Positions 9,301-16,746 of a DNA stretch of 64,000 bases are shown here, piece after piece; position 1 is the stretch's first letter; the number at the start of each line of letters is the position of its first letter. Under the pieces are notes generated by a model that had not been told where the DNA came from, ran no database searches, and saw only the letters and a list, made by a program, of their open reading frames with translations. Both the position numbers and the translations under genes were made by a program. Origin of the DNA: JBFGFX01 sp965232455 (lineage in GTDB: Bacteria > Pseudomonadota > Gammaproteobacteria > Steroidobacterales > Woeseiaceae); contig OZ246981.1 in assembly GCA_965232455.1 (NCBI GenBank), positions 3,844,001-3,908,000 on the forward strand, in the 5' to 3' direction.

Positions 9301-11244
9301 CCGTTTGCCAGCGGTGACGGCGCCTGTCTGGGCTGCTCCGAGAAAACGGTCATACACCTGTTTATCGCGACGGTCGAGTCGCTCATCCAACCGCGGGTGG
9401 CGAAACACGTGGCGGAGATCGAAGACCTCATTGCGAGCCTGAAGCGACACGTGCAGCTTGAACTCGTCGGCGAAATCGACCTCGGCGACGTGGGGGACAT
9501 GCACGCGATACTGGACGATGAAGACGGCGACCTGACGCTGGCCAAGATCGCCGGTCGCATCGAGGAAACGCATGAGACCGCACCGATCGACCGGGCGTGG
9601 CTTAGGCACGTCACGGACCTGATCGCAAAACTGAACGACCTGAAATGGCGTTATCAGAACGGCGTCACGGGCAAGGGGCGCGCCAGCATGGGTATGCTGA
9701 ACGCGACCGGCTGCACCTCGGTCTGGGGCAGCACGTTCCCGTTCAACCCGTATCCCTTCCCGTGGGCGAACCATCTGTTTCAGGACAGCGTCTCGATGGC
9801 GATGGGCGTTTTCGAGGGACACATGGCCAAAATGGCCGAAGGATTCAAAACCGTTCGATTGGCGAAGGTGGCGCTCGAAGGGCGATACGACCCGGAACGG
9901 CATGCCGAGGAATTCCGCTATTTCGGCTGGCGGGATTTCAGCGACGAGGAATTCCATCTCTGCCCGCCGGTTGTCGCCGTCGGCGGCGACGGCGCGATGT
10001 ACGACATCGGCTTTCAGAACCTGTCGCGCGCCATGATGTCGGGCAAGCCGATCAAGGTGCTCGTGGTCGACACGCAGGTGTACTCGAATACCGGCGGCCA
10101 GGCGTGCACGTCCGGTTTTTTCGGGCAGATCTCCGACATGGCGCAGTTCGGCAAGGCGATCAAGGGCAAGGAAGAGGTGCGCAAGGAAATCGGCCTCGTC
10201 GCCATGGCGCATCGCACCACCTATTTTTTGCAAAGCACGATGGCGTATTCCAACCATATGATCGAAGGTTTCGTGCAGGGTTTGCGCTCGCGGCGGCCGG
10301 CGTTGTTCAACCTCTACACGTCCTGCCAACCGGAACACGGCATCGGCGACGACATGGGTCACCACCAGGCCAAGCTCGCCGTGGAATCTCGCGCCTACCC
10401 GCTGTTCAACTACGACCCGGACCGCGGCGGCACCATCGCGGAATGTATCGACCTCGACGGCAACCCCGCGGCCGGCGAGGACTGGCCGGTCACCAAGATC
10501 GACTACGTCGAACGCGGACGGCAGAAGGAGATGGAGCTGCCGACGACCTTCGTCGATTTCGCCGTAACCGAAACCCGTTTTCGCAAACACTTCAGAAAGG
10601 TCCCGCGCGAAGCCTGGCACGAGGACATGATCCTCGTCAGCGACTACCTCGATCTGGACGGCGACGCGCGCGACGGCAAAGTGCCTTATGTCTGGGCGCT
10701 GGATGCCAAGCGTGAGCTCAGCCGCCTGCTGGTCGACGAATCGATGGTCCAGTCGGCCGAGGAACGGCGCGATTTCTGGCGCATGCTCAAAGACCTGGCC
10801 GGAACGGATGAAACTCCCTCGGCGGACGGCAGTGAGCTGGAGTCGCGGATTCGCCGGGAGGTGGTGGAGAAAATAACGTCCGGCCTGATGGGGCTCGTCG
10901 CCGGTGACGCGTCGTCCGACATCGCATCGGCGCTGCGCTCCAGCGTGGCGGAGCCGGTACCGGAGCCGGCGAGCGCCGCCGGAGAATCCGGAGACTACAT
11001 GGCGCCCTGGGTCGACACCGAGGAATGCACGGCCTGTGACGAATGCATCATGATCAACCCGCAGATGTTCGCCTATAACGACGACAAAAAAGCGTACATC
11101 AAATCCGCCGAGGCCGGCCCGTACCGCGACCTGGTCAAAGCCGCCGAAAAATGCACCGCGCAGGTCATCCACCCGGGACTGCCGCGCGATCGTAGTGAAA
11201 AGGACATCGACAAGTGGATCAAACGCGGAGAGAAATTCAATTAG
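6319..11244 (+). CDS. nifJ: Extended pyruvate:ferredoxin (flavodoxin) oxidoreductase
   Basis: Thiamine-diphosphate and Fe-S enzyme that oxidises pyruvate plus CoA to acetyl-CoA, CO2 and reduced ferredoxin. 1641 residues from ATG 6319, against about 1170-1200 in typical NifJ. Order: N-terminal pyrimidine domain (GAYPITPSTQMGEYWAE; NMGCRAMTKATL with the substrate-type Arg), transketolase-C domain, gamma domain (MHSIGGWGAITTGKNLA), a two-cluster ferredoxin domain (CTGCGDCYTICPD near 8680; CKGCMECVEVCND near 9090) split by about 115 mostly helical residues, then GDGACLGCSEK, a further insert of about 160 residues before NATGCTSVWG, and the TPP site VGGDGAMYD near 9985. The last about 60 residues (CTACDEC ... 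KCTAQ) align with a monocluster ferredoxin. An upstream TTG or GTG could start it earlier, but homology begins at FKYSGVRAAMDGNTAA. Pyruvate is the likely, not proven, substrate. Confidence 0.9.
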   Translation: MKEKSRTFKYSGVRAAMDGNTAAIMCERESTDGAGAYPITPSTQMGEYWAEAAAAGHVNVSERPLIFVEPEGEHAAAAVTAGLSMTGLRAANFSSGQGIAYMHESLYAAVGKRLTYVLNMGCRAMTKATLNVHAGHDDYHCVDDTGFFQVFAKNAQHVADLNIITHRIAELALTPGIVAQDGFLTTHLIESLMLPERELIAEYLGSPGDLIDTPTPAQKIIYGERRRRIPELWTVDDPVMAGVVQNQDSYMQSVAAQRPYFFDHVRALADRAFDEFHGLTGRRYQRVMTYRTDDADYLIAGQGSLIPTAEAVADYLRKERGIKVGVVNLLMFRPFPGDLLSRVFKGRKGIAVLERVDQPLASDLPLMREIRATLGKSLENGRGKNGAAHPELARYESIEDMPDLYSGSFGLGSRDLQPEGVIAAVENMLPTGGQKRMFYLSIDFVRRSMMTPKQEIYQQSVLDAYPQVADLALRGSENPNLMPADSITVRMHSIGGWGAITTGKNLALTLFDLLGYHVKANPKYGSEKKGQPTSYYLSAAPEPIRVNCEFHFVDVVLSPDPNVFSHTNAVAGLNEGGVLVMQSDAASAEEFWQSIPLRYRKTIVEKKLRVFYLDAFKIARDEATDPELQLRMQGIAFQGAFFATSTLLEKHGLDETKLLGAIKNQLREKFGSKGVRVVEDNMRVVRRGFEQVNEITDKTLAGDETDGKGNGRLPIPVMVKREPESASASSDIHRFWAQTGSMYASGAGESVPADPFMSMSLMPAVSSHFRDMTSIRFEHPEFIAENCTGCGDCYTICPDTAIPGLVNEVGQVLDTVVNRLKKNGKNTSQLPRAVRRMEMKLRKLLAEAGESDSVSAMIDESIEATIADAELAEDGKRQLKEEFDDFRQELGDFQFALCRPYFTLPEKKQAGGGGLLSITIDPYTCKGCMECVEVCNDDALRPVTQTADSVESLKKNWDFWLDLPNTPAKYIRVDDLEEGIGALETILLNKDAYLPFASGDGACLGCSEKTVIHLFIATVESLIQPRVAKHVAEIEDLIASLKRHVQLELVGEIDLGDVGDMHAILDDEDGDLTLAKIAGRIEETHETAPIDRAWLRHVTDLIAKLNDLKWRYQNGVTGKGRASMGMLNATGCTSVWGSTFPFNPYPFPWANHLFQDSVSMAMGVFEGHMAKMAEGFKTVRLAKVALEGRYDPERHAEEFRYFGWRDFSDEEFHLCPPVVAVGGDGAMYDIGFQNLSRAMMSGKPIKVLVVDTQVYSNTGGQACTSGFFGQISDMAQFGKAIKGKEEVRKEIGLVAMAHRTTYFLQSTMAYSNHMIEGFVQGLRSRRPALFNLYTSCQPEHGIGDDMGHHQAKLAVESRAYPLFNYDPDRGGTIAECIDLDGNPAAGEDWPVTKIDYVERGRQKEMELPTTFVDFAVTETRFRKHFRKVPREAWHEDMILVSDYLDLDGDARDGKVPYVWALDAKRELSRLLVDESMVQSAEERRDFWRMLKDLAGTDETPSADGSELESRIRREVVEKITSGLMGLVAGDASSDIASALRSSVAEPVPEPASAAGESGDYMAPWVDTEECTACDECIMINPQMFAYNDDKKAYIKSAEAGPYRDLVKAAEKCTAQVIHPGLPRDRSEKDIDKWIKRGEKFN

Positions 11245-11247
11245 GCA

Positions 11248-11309
11248 GGTCGCCCGTCAGGACGGGCGCCTGCAACGCACCCTGTGGGAGCCCGTCCTGA
11301 CGGGCGACC
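11248..11309. repeat. REP-like pair in inverted orientation
   Basis: Two 20-base arms, GGTCGCCCGTCAGGACGGGC (11248-11267) and its exact reverse complement (11290-11309), separated by 22 bases. Each arm also contains its own small palindrome (GCCCGTC/GACGGGC), and the inner flank has GTGGGAGC, as in REP/BIME elements of Pseudomonas. It lies between nifJ and rnfC inside the operon, where a transcript hairpin could attenuate or stabilise the downstream message. Related single copies occur at 16706-16727 and about 55370. Confidence 0.8.
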
Positions 11310-11334
11310 CCCACGAGGAGACACGAGTAAACCA

Positions 11335-12681
11335 ATGCTAGCCAGGCTGCGCAAGAACACGTTCCGGCACGGGATCCACCCGCCTGAGCATAAAGCGGAT
11401 ACCCGTCATCTGGCCATCCGCCGCTTCCCGTTTGCGCCCGTGCTCGTGGTTCCCCTGAGCCAGCATCTCGGCAAACCCGCGATCCCGATAGTCCGGGAAG
11501 GGGAGGAAGTGACGCGCGGTCAAACTATCGCGAAAGCGGACGGGTTCTTGTCTGTCGCCATGCATGCCCCCGCCTCGGGCGTTGTAAAGAGGATAGCGCT
11601 GGCACCGAGCATCAGTGGCCAAATGACGAGCAGCATCTACCTGGTTCCGCATCCGGCGTCGTCCCAGGAAGTTGACGACGGCGAACCCTGTGACGTCGAT
11701 ACCGCCACCCCGAACGACATCATCAAAGCCATTCAGCAGGCCGGAATCGTGGGTCTGGGCGGCGCCGCGTTCCCAACCCACGTAAAACTCGAGGCTCCGG
11801 AAGGAAAGCGGCCGGACACCCTGATCGTCAACGGCGTCGAATGCGAGCCCTATCTAACCACGGATCATCGGGTCATGCTCGAGCAGAGCGCCGACATACT
11901 CCAGGGGATTCGCTACCTGCTCCACGCCTGCGGCGCAGGCGAGGCCGTCATCGCAGTGGAATCGAACAAACGGGACGCGGCGAGAAAACTCGAGCAGCAT
12001 CTTCCCGGAGACCTTCCGCTCGAGGTACGCGTGGTCCCGGTGAAGTATCCGCAGGGCGCGGAGAAGCTGCTCATCAAAACGCTGCTCGATCGCGAGGTGC
12101 CGTCCGGAGGCCTGCCCGCCGAGATCGGCGCGATCTGCGTAAACGTGGCGACAGCGGCTGAGATAGGCCGGCTGCTGCCGAAGGGCCGCGGCATCCAGGA
12201 ACGTGTCATCACCATCGGCGGATCCGGGGTCGAACGCAGGGGCAACTATCGGATTCCCATCGGCACCACCGTGCGTTTTGCGCTGGAAGAAACGGGAATG
12301 AAAAAAAACCTGTCCCGCGTATTCCTGGGCGGACCGATGATGGGCACCGCCGTTTCCAATCTGGATATTCCGATCACCAAAGGCACGTCGGGAATCACCG
12401 CGTTCACGACGGCCGAGACGGGCGACGCAACCGGGCACAAACGGGTTTACCCGTGCATTCACTGCGCGCGCTGCGTCGAAGCCTGCCCGCTGTTTCTGAA
12501 CCCGTCACAGCTCGGCCTGCTCGCCAAAGTCGAAGACTATCCGCGGATGGCGGAGGAATTTCACCTGCTGGACTGTTTTGAGTGCGGCGCGTGCACCTAT
12601 GTCTGCCCATCGCACATCCCTCTCGTCCAGTACTTTCGCCTCGCCAAGAAGATGGTGAGGAAAATGGCCTCGGCGGAATGA
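11335..12681 (+). CDS. rnfC: Rnf complex subunit C
   Basis: Peripheral NADH/flavin and Fe-S subunit of the Rnf complex, 448 residues. ATG 11335 is chosen because GAGGAG lies about 17 bases upstream and the family N-terminus (FRHGIHPPEHKADT) follows at once. It has an N-terminal barrel-sandwich domain (ADGFLSVAMHAPASG), a central NuoF-like fold (GIVGLGGAAFPTHVKL; VNGVECEPYLTTD), a SLBB segment and two C-terminal cluster motifs, CIHCARCVEACP and CFECGACTYVCP. It lacks the long Ala/Lys-rich tail seen in Escherichia RsxC. The stop overlaps the rnfD start (ATGA), so the two are translationally coupled. Confidence 0.95.
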   Translation: MLARLRKNTFRHGIHPPEHKADTRHLAIRRFPFAPVLVVPLSQHLGKPAIPIVREGEEVTRGQTIAKADGFLSVAMHAPASGVVKRIALAPSISGQMTSSIYLVPHPASSQEVDDGEPCDVDTATPNDIIKAIQQAGIVGLGGAAFPTHVKLEAPEGKRPDTLIVNGVECEPYLTTDHRVMLEQSADILQGIRYLLHACGAGEAVIAVESNKRDAARKLEQHLPGDLPLEVRVVPVKYPQGAEKLLIKTLLDREVPSGGLPAEIGAICVNVATAAEIGRLLPKGRGIQERVITIGGSGVERRGNYRIPIGTTVRFALEETGMKKNLSRVFLGGPMMGTAVSNLDIPITKGTSGITAFTTAETGDATGHKRVYPCIHCARCVEACPLFLNPSQLGLLAKVEDYPRMAEEFHLLDCFECGACTYVCPSHIPLVQYFRLAKKMVRKMASAE

Positions 12682-13697
12682 AAGATCCGGGAAAAATCCT
12701 GGAAATCGGCTCGTCGCCGCACATCACCGGGGGTGACAGCGTCGAGGTGATCATGCGCAACGTCGTGCTTGCGATGTTGCCTGTTTGCGCATACGCCGTT
12801 TTCGCGTTCGGCGCAGCCGCGGCGCTCGTGCTCGTGACCGCGCTCGTCAGCTGTGTGGCAACCGAACGGCTGCTCTGCAAACTGACCCGTCGAGCAAACA
12901 CGGTGGGTGACTGGTCCGTCACCATTACCGGCCTGCTGTACGGGCTGACGCTGCCGCCGCAGCTGCCGCTGTGGATGGTGGCCGTGGGTGGCGTTTTTGC
13001 CGTTGCGGTGGGCAAATTCCTGTTCGGCGGACTCGGCAGCAACGCGTTCAATCCTGCGCTGGTCGGACGCGCATTCTTGCAGGCGGCGTTTCCACAGGCG
13101 ATGACACACTGGAACACGCCGTTTGCGGATTCGCGGTTTGTCGAGCTGCCTGCATCGACGCTCGCGTTGCCCTTCGCGCGGCCGGCCTACGACGCGGTGA
13201 CGGCGGCAACGCCACTTGCGGCAATGAAATTCGACGGTGTACAGACCGCCAACCGTGAGCTGTTATTCGGTCTTACCTCCGGTTCCAGCGGTGAAACCTG
13301 CGCCGTCCTGATCCTGTTGGGCGGACTGTACCTCGTGGCGCGCAACATGATGAACTGGCGCATACCCGCCTCGATTCTGGGCACCGTTGCGCTGCTCAGT
13401 TGGATATTCGCGCTCATCGATCCCACGTCATTCCCGGGACCCGCGTTTATGCTGCTTTCGGGCGGTCTCCTGCTCGGCGCGGTGTTCATGGCCACCGACA
13501 TGGTAGCCTCACCGATCACCAACGCGGGCTGCTGGCTGTACGGTCTTCTGATAGGCGGTCTGGTCGTGGTGATCCGCCTCTGGGGCGGCATGCCCGAGGG
13601 CGTGATGTACGCGATCCTGCTCGCCAACGCGGTTTCGCCGCATATCGACCGGCTGATCCAGCCCAGGGTATTCGGCACCGGCAGGGGCGTGCGATGA
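12678..13697 (+). CDS. rnfD: Rnf complex membrane subunit D
   Basis: Integral membrane subunit of Rnf with a covalently bound FMN, forming part of the ion-translocation path. 339 residues; ATG 12678 overlaps the rnfC stop. It starts with SSPHI, typical of the family, has about nine hydrophobic helices, and carries the flavinylation-type motif DAVTAATPLAAM near residue 170-182. The NPALVGRAFL and GCWLYGLLIGG segments match NqrB/RnfD. The stop overlaps the rnfG start. Confidence 0.95.
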   Translation: MKDPGKILEIGSSPHITGGDSVEVIMRNVVLAMLPVCAYAVFAFGAAAALVLVTALVSCVATERLLCKLTRRANTVGDWSVTITGLLYGLTLPPQLPLWMVAVGGVFAVAVGKFLFGGLGSNAFNPALVGRAFLQAAFPQAMTHWNTPFADSRFVELPASTLALPFARPAYDAVTAATPLAAMKFDGVQTANRELLFGLTSGSSGETCAVLILLGGLYLVARNMMNWRIPASILGTVALLSWIFALIDPTSFPGPAFMLLSGGLLLGAVFMATDMVASPITNAGCWLYGLLIGGLVVVIRLWGGMPEGVMYAILLANAVSPHIDRLIQPRVFGTGRGVR

Positions 13698-14374
13698 ACG
13701 GTCCCGTCGCGCAGTCGCCGACGTCCGCTTGGTCCATGTACCGCGCGATCGTGGGCATCGCCGCGCTCTGTGCACTGTTGGTCGTGACGGTTTATCAGGC
13801 AACCGCCGCACGCATACGGGAGAACCAGGCGCGTTTTCTCGCGCAGGCGATTTCCGAGGTTCTGCCGGAGGCAACGTCGACCCGGGCGGTCGCGCTGTCC
13901 GGCGCGGGCCGTCTCCATGCCGCGCCCGACACGGGATCGGTGTTTCTGGGTTACGACGAAAACGGCGGCTTGGTCGGAGCCGTCGTAAGCGCCGAGGGGA
14001 TGGGTTATCAGGACAGCATAAGAATACTTTACGCGTACTCGCTGGACCTCGACGCAATCGTCGGCTTCAAGGTGCTGGAGAGCAAGGAAACGCCGGGGCT
14101 CGGTGACAGGATCGAAAAAGAGCCGCATTTTCTGGCCAACTTCCGGCAGCTGGACGTAGCACTGGACACTGGCGGCAACAGCTTGCTGCACCCCATCGAA
14201 ACCGTCAAACAGGGCGAGAAGACCGCGCCGTGGCAGATCGACGGCATCACCGGCGCGACGATCAGCGCCGAAGCGATCGGCACGATACTGAATGACAGCG
14301 CAAATACCTGGGTGCCGGTGCTCGAGAGGGACGCCCCGGCATTCTCCCTGAACCCGGCGACGGCGGAACCCTAG
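13694..14374 (+). CDS. rnfG: Rnf complex FMN-binding subunit G
   Basis: Periplasm-facing subunit carrying covalent FMN, homologous to NqrC. 226 residues; ATG 13694 overlaps the rnfD stop. One N-terminal membrane helix (YRAIVGIAALCALLVVTVY) is followed by the FMN-binding domain with GYQDSIRILYAY, LESKETPGLGDRI and the flavin-attachment motif DGITGATISAEAI, in which the second Thr carries FMN. An ApbE-type flavin transferase is needed to load FMN; none lies in this window, so it must be encoded elsewhere. Confidence 0.95.
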   Translation: MNGPVAQSPTSAWSMYRAIVGIAALCALLVVTVYQATAARIRENQARFLAQAISEVLPEATSTRAVALSGAGRLHAAPDTGSVFLGYDENGGLVGAVVSAEGMGYQDSIRILYAYSLDLDAIVGFKVLESKETPGLGDRIEKEPHFLANFRQLDVALDTGGNSLLHPIETVKQGEKTAPWQIDGITGATISAEAIGTILNDSANTWVPVLERDAPAFSLNPATAEP

Positions 14375-15016
14375 GTGCCGGCCAGGGAAGTCAGCGCCAC
14401 CGATGATTTCGTCAAAGGGCTTTGGCGGGAAAATCCGGTGTTCGTACAGGTGCTCGGCATGTGCCCCGCGCTCGCGGTGTCCAACACCGCGATGAACGCG
14501 CTGACCATGGGCCTGGCCACAACCTTCGTGCTGCTGACGTCCGGAATATCGGTCTCGGCGTTGCGCAAATGGATACCGCGCGAAGCGAGAATCGTGTGTT
14601 TCATCTGCATCATCGCAAGTTTCGTGACGGCGGTTGACTATCTGATCCAGGCAATCAGCCTGGAACTGCACCGCAGTCTTGGCGCGTTCATCGCGCTGAT
14701 CGTCGTGAACTGCCTGATCCTCGGGCGCGCCGAGGCGTTCGCGTCGAAGAACTCGGTCACCCGCTCGGTGCTCGATGCCCTCGGCATGGGCATCGGTTTC
14801 ACGGTCGCGCTGCTGTGGATAGGCGTCTTGCGCGAGGTACTCGGCAGCGGCTCCCTGTTTGGCGTCGCGCTGTTTCCCGCGAACTTTCAGACCTGGACCG
14901 TCATGGTGTTGCCGAGCGGCGGCTTTTTTGCGATGGCCGTGTGGCTGTTGCTGGTGAACCGGCTGAAGAACAGGAAAACCGTCACAGACAAAGTTGCCCA
15001 GGAGGTGAGTTCATGA
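14375..15016 (+). CDS. rnfE: Rnf complex membrane subunit E
   Basis: Six-helix integral membrane subunit (NqrD/RnfE family), 213 residues. The start is GTG 14375, directly after the rnfG stop. Family hallmarks are FVKGLWRENPVFVQVLGMCPALAVSNTA, with the Cys that helps bind the intramembrane 2Fe-2S site, and a later LGRAEAFASKNSV loop. It works as an antiparallel partner of RnfA. The stop overlaps the rnfA start. Confidence 0.95.
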   Translation: MPAREVSATDDFVKGLWRENPVFVQVLGMCPALAVSNTAMNALTMGLATTFVLLTSGISVSALRKWIPREARIVCFICIIASFVTAVDYLIQAISLELHRSLGAFIALIVVNCLILGRAEAFASKNSVTRSVLDALGMGIGFTVALLWIGVLREVLGSGSLFGVALFPANFQTWTVMVLPSGGFFAMAVWLLLVNRLKNRKTVTDKVAQEVSS

Positions 15017-15594
15017 GCGACGCACCGCACTGGTCGATCTTCGTCAATGCGGCGCTGATCAACAACTTCGTCTTGGCCTACTTCCTGGGCATATGCCCTT
15101 TCTTCGGCGTCTCGTCAAAACTCGAAACCGCGCTTCGCATGGGCGGCGCAGTGAGCTTCGTCATGCTGGTCGCCTCGGTTTGCGCGTACTCGATCAACCT
15201 GTTGCTCGATGCCGTCAATGCGCCGTACCTGAGGATTATTTCGTACATTCTGGTCATAGCCTCGACCGTGCAACTCGTCGAAATGCTGATCAGGAAACTC
15301 AGCCCGGCCACGTTTCGCGCCATGGGCATCTTCCTGCCCCTGATCACGACGAACTGCGCCATATTGGGTCTCGCTCTGTTTCAGACCAACCGCGGCTACG
15401 GTTTTACGCAGGCGGTCGTTTATGCGCTGGGCGCCGGCGCCGGATTCGCGCTGGCCCTCGTGCTGATGGCCGGGGTGCGCGAAAAGCTCGACCTCGCAAA
15501 CGTTCCCGACCTGGTGAAGGGCACGGCGGCTGCACTGGTCGTCGCCGGCATACTCTCGATGAGTTTCATGGGTTTTGCGGGGCTCGGGCGATGA
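15013..15594 (+). CDS. rnfA: Rnf complex membrane subunit A
   Basis: Six-helix membrane subunit (NqrE/RnfA family), 193 residues. ATG 15013 overlaps the rnfE stop, with GGAGG at 15000-15004. It contains NNFVLAYFLGICPFFGVS and LPLITTNCAILG, each supplying a conserved Cys near the membrane mid-plane where RnfA and RnfE share an Fe-S cluster. It completes the set B-C-D-G-E-A. The stop overlaps the start of a 75-codon ORF. Confidence 0.95.
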   Translation: MSDAPHWSIFVNAALINNFVLAYFLGICPFFGVSSKLETALRMGGAVSFVMLVASVCAYSINLLLDAVNAPYLRIISYILVIASTVQLVEMLIRKLSPATFRAMGIFLPLITTNCAILGLALFQTNRGYGFTQAVVYALGAGAGFALALVLMAGVREKLDLANVPDLVKGTAAALVVAGILSMSFMGFAGLGR

Positions 15595-15818
15595 ACCTCG
15601 CCGTTCAGATACTGTTCACGACCGCGCTCGTCACCGGGCTGATCGTGTTACGCCTGTTCACGGATCGCCATAACCTGCGGCAGAAGATTCACGGCGGCCG
15701 CGGGGACACCGACTGCCGCTCGATCGGCTGCTTCCGTCACTGCGAACCGGATCCGGACGCGACTGCGTCGGCGGCCGACAACAAACTACCGAGAAGGAGT
15801 GCAGATCATGCGCCTTGA
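15591..15818 (+). CDS. Small membrane-anchored Cys protein, NqrM-like in shape
   Basis: 75 residues starting at ATG 15591, overlapping the rnfA stop (ATGA) exactly as the other genes of the operon do. It has one N-terminal hydrophobic helix (LAVQILFTTALVTGLIVL), a basic stretch, then a Cys cluster DTDCRSIGCFRHCEP and a polar tail. The 3' end overlaps the start of the reductase gene by 11 bases. In shape (one helix plus clustered Cys) it recalls NqrM, the small maturation factor for the intramembrane Fe site of Na+-NQR, but sequence identity is not evident to me. Inference: an assembly factor for the RnfA/E metal site. Confidence 0.6.
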   Translation: MNLAVQILFTTALVTGLIVLRLFTDRHNLRQKIHGGRGDTDCRSIGCFRHCEPDPDATASAADNKLPRRSADHAP

Positions 15819-16668
15819 AAACTATCCGACAGAACCACGATACAGCGCGACGGTGATCAGCACCGAGAGAATCACCGACGACGACGCGGAGGCCGAAGTT
15901 CGAGAGCTGGTGCTGGAAATCCAGGGACGCCGTTTCGATTTCGAGATCGGTCAAAGCATCGGCGTGATCATCGAGGGGCCGGACGAATTCGGCGCCGCCG
16001 TGCGCCAGCGGCTTTATACGATCGCGGATGCGCCGCCCGCCGAAACACGCGGAAAACCCAAGGTGACGATCGTCGTACGACGCTGCAATTACACCGATGA
16101 CTACAGCGGCGAAGAATACGTGGGCGTGAGCTCCAACTACCTGTGCGACCGCGACGTCGGTGACGACGTAACGGTCACCGGGCCGTTCGGCATGCCGTTC
16201 ACGATACCGGCCGACACCAGCGCCAACCTGTTTCTGATTGGACTGGGTACCGGAATCGCGCCATTCCGTGCGCTCGTGAAACACATTTACCAAGACCCGG
16301 GCGGCTGGGAGGGCAAAGTGCGTTTGCTGTACGGCGCACACTCCGGGCTGGAGCTCTTGTACATGAACGACAAGCGCAACGATTTCACGCGCTATCTCGA
16401 CGAGGAGACCTTCGAGGCGATCCAGGCCTTGAGCCCGCGGCCGAACTGGGCCGATCCGATCGCCTGGGACTACGCGATCGAGGAGCGCGCCGAAGAAATC
16501 TGGAAAATGCTTTCCGACGAACACACCTACGTGTACGTGGCGGGGCTCAAGCCCCTGCGTGACACGCTGGACGAGCTGTTCGGCAAGCTGTGCGACACGG
16601 AGGGCGGCTGGTCGAAACGAAAAGGCGAACTCATCGAGCAAGGTCGTTGGGTCGAGCTACTCTATTAG
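15808..16668 (+). CDS. FNR-family ferredoxin-NADP+ reductase
   Basis: FAD enzyme that exchanges electrons between ferredoxin and NADP(H); 286 residues. ATG 15808 has AAGGAG 8 bases upstream, better than the in-frame GTG at 15799. The FAD domain carries RLYTIADAP (flavin-binding RxYT) and SNYLCD; the nucleotide domain carries LIGLGTGIAPFRAL and YVYVAGLKPLRDTLDELF. Plant-type FNR often ends in Tyr, which stacks on the flavin, and this protein ends in VELLY. As the last gene of the Rnf/PFOR operon it gives reduced ferredoxin an NADP+ outlet alongside Rnf. BoxA-like or oxygenase-reductase roles are less likely, since no oxygenase is nearby. Confidence 0.85.
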   Translation: MRLENYPTEPRYSATVISTERITDDDAEAEVRELVLEIQGRRFDFEIGQSIGVIIEGPDEFGAAVRQRLYTIADAPPAETRGKPKVTIVVRRCNYTDDYSGEEYVGVSSNYLCDRDVGDDVTVTGPFGMPFTIPADTSANLFLIGLGTGIAPFRALVKHIYQDPGGWEGKVRLLYGAHSGLELLYMNDKRNDFTRYLDEETFEAIQALSPRPNWADPIAWDYAIEERAEEIWKMLSDEHTYVYVAGLKPLRDTLDELFGKLCDTEGGWSKRKGELIEQGRWVELLY

Positions 16669-16705
16669 AAACGGTCTCGAATCTGCCCTTGTATTCGGTC
16701 GGCGG

Positions 16706-16727
16706 GTCGCCCGTCGGGATGGGCGAC
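16706..16727. repeat. REP-like hairpin between convergent genes
   Basis: GTCGCCC and GGGCGAC arms flank an 8-base loop. The arm sequence matches the 11248 repeat family. It lies in the 78-base gap between the reductase and the receptor coming from the other strand, so it may serve as a two-way terminator. Confidence 0.6.
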
Positions 16728-16746
16728 AGCAGCCTACCGCAACACG

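Noticed and set aside
8332..11172. Very long antisense frame (946 codons) under the PFOR 3' half
   Set aside because: No family motif, no ribosome site and complete overlap with conserved PFOR motifs on the other strand.
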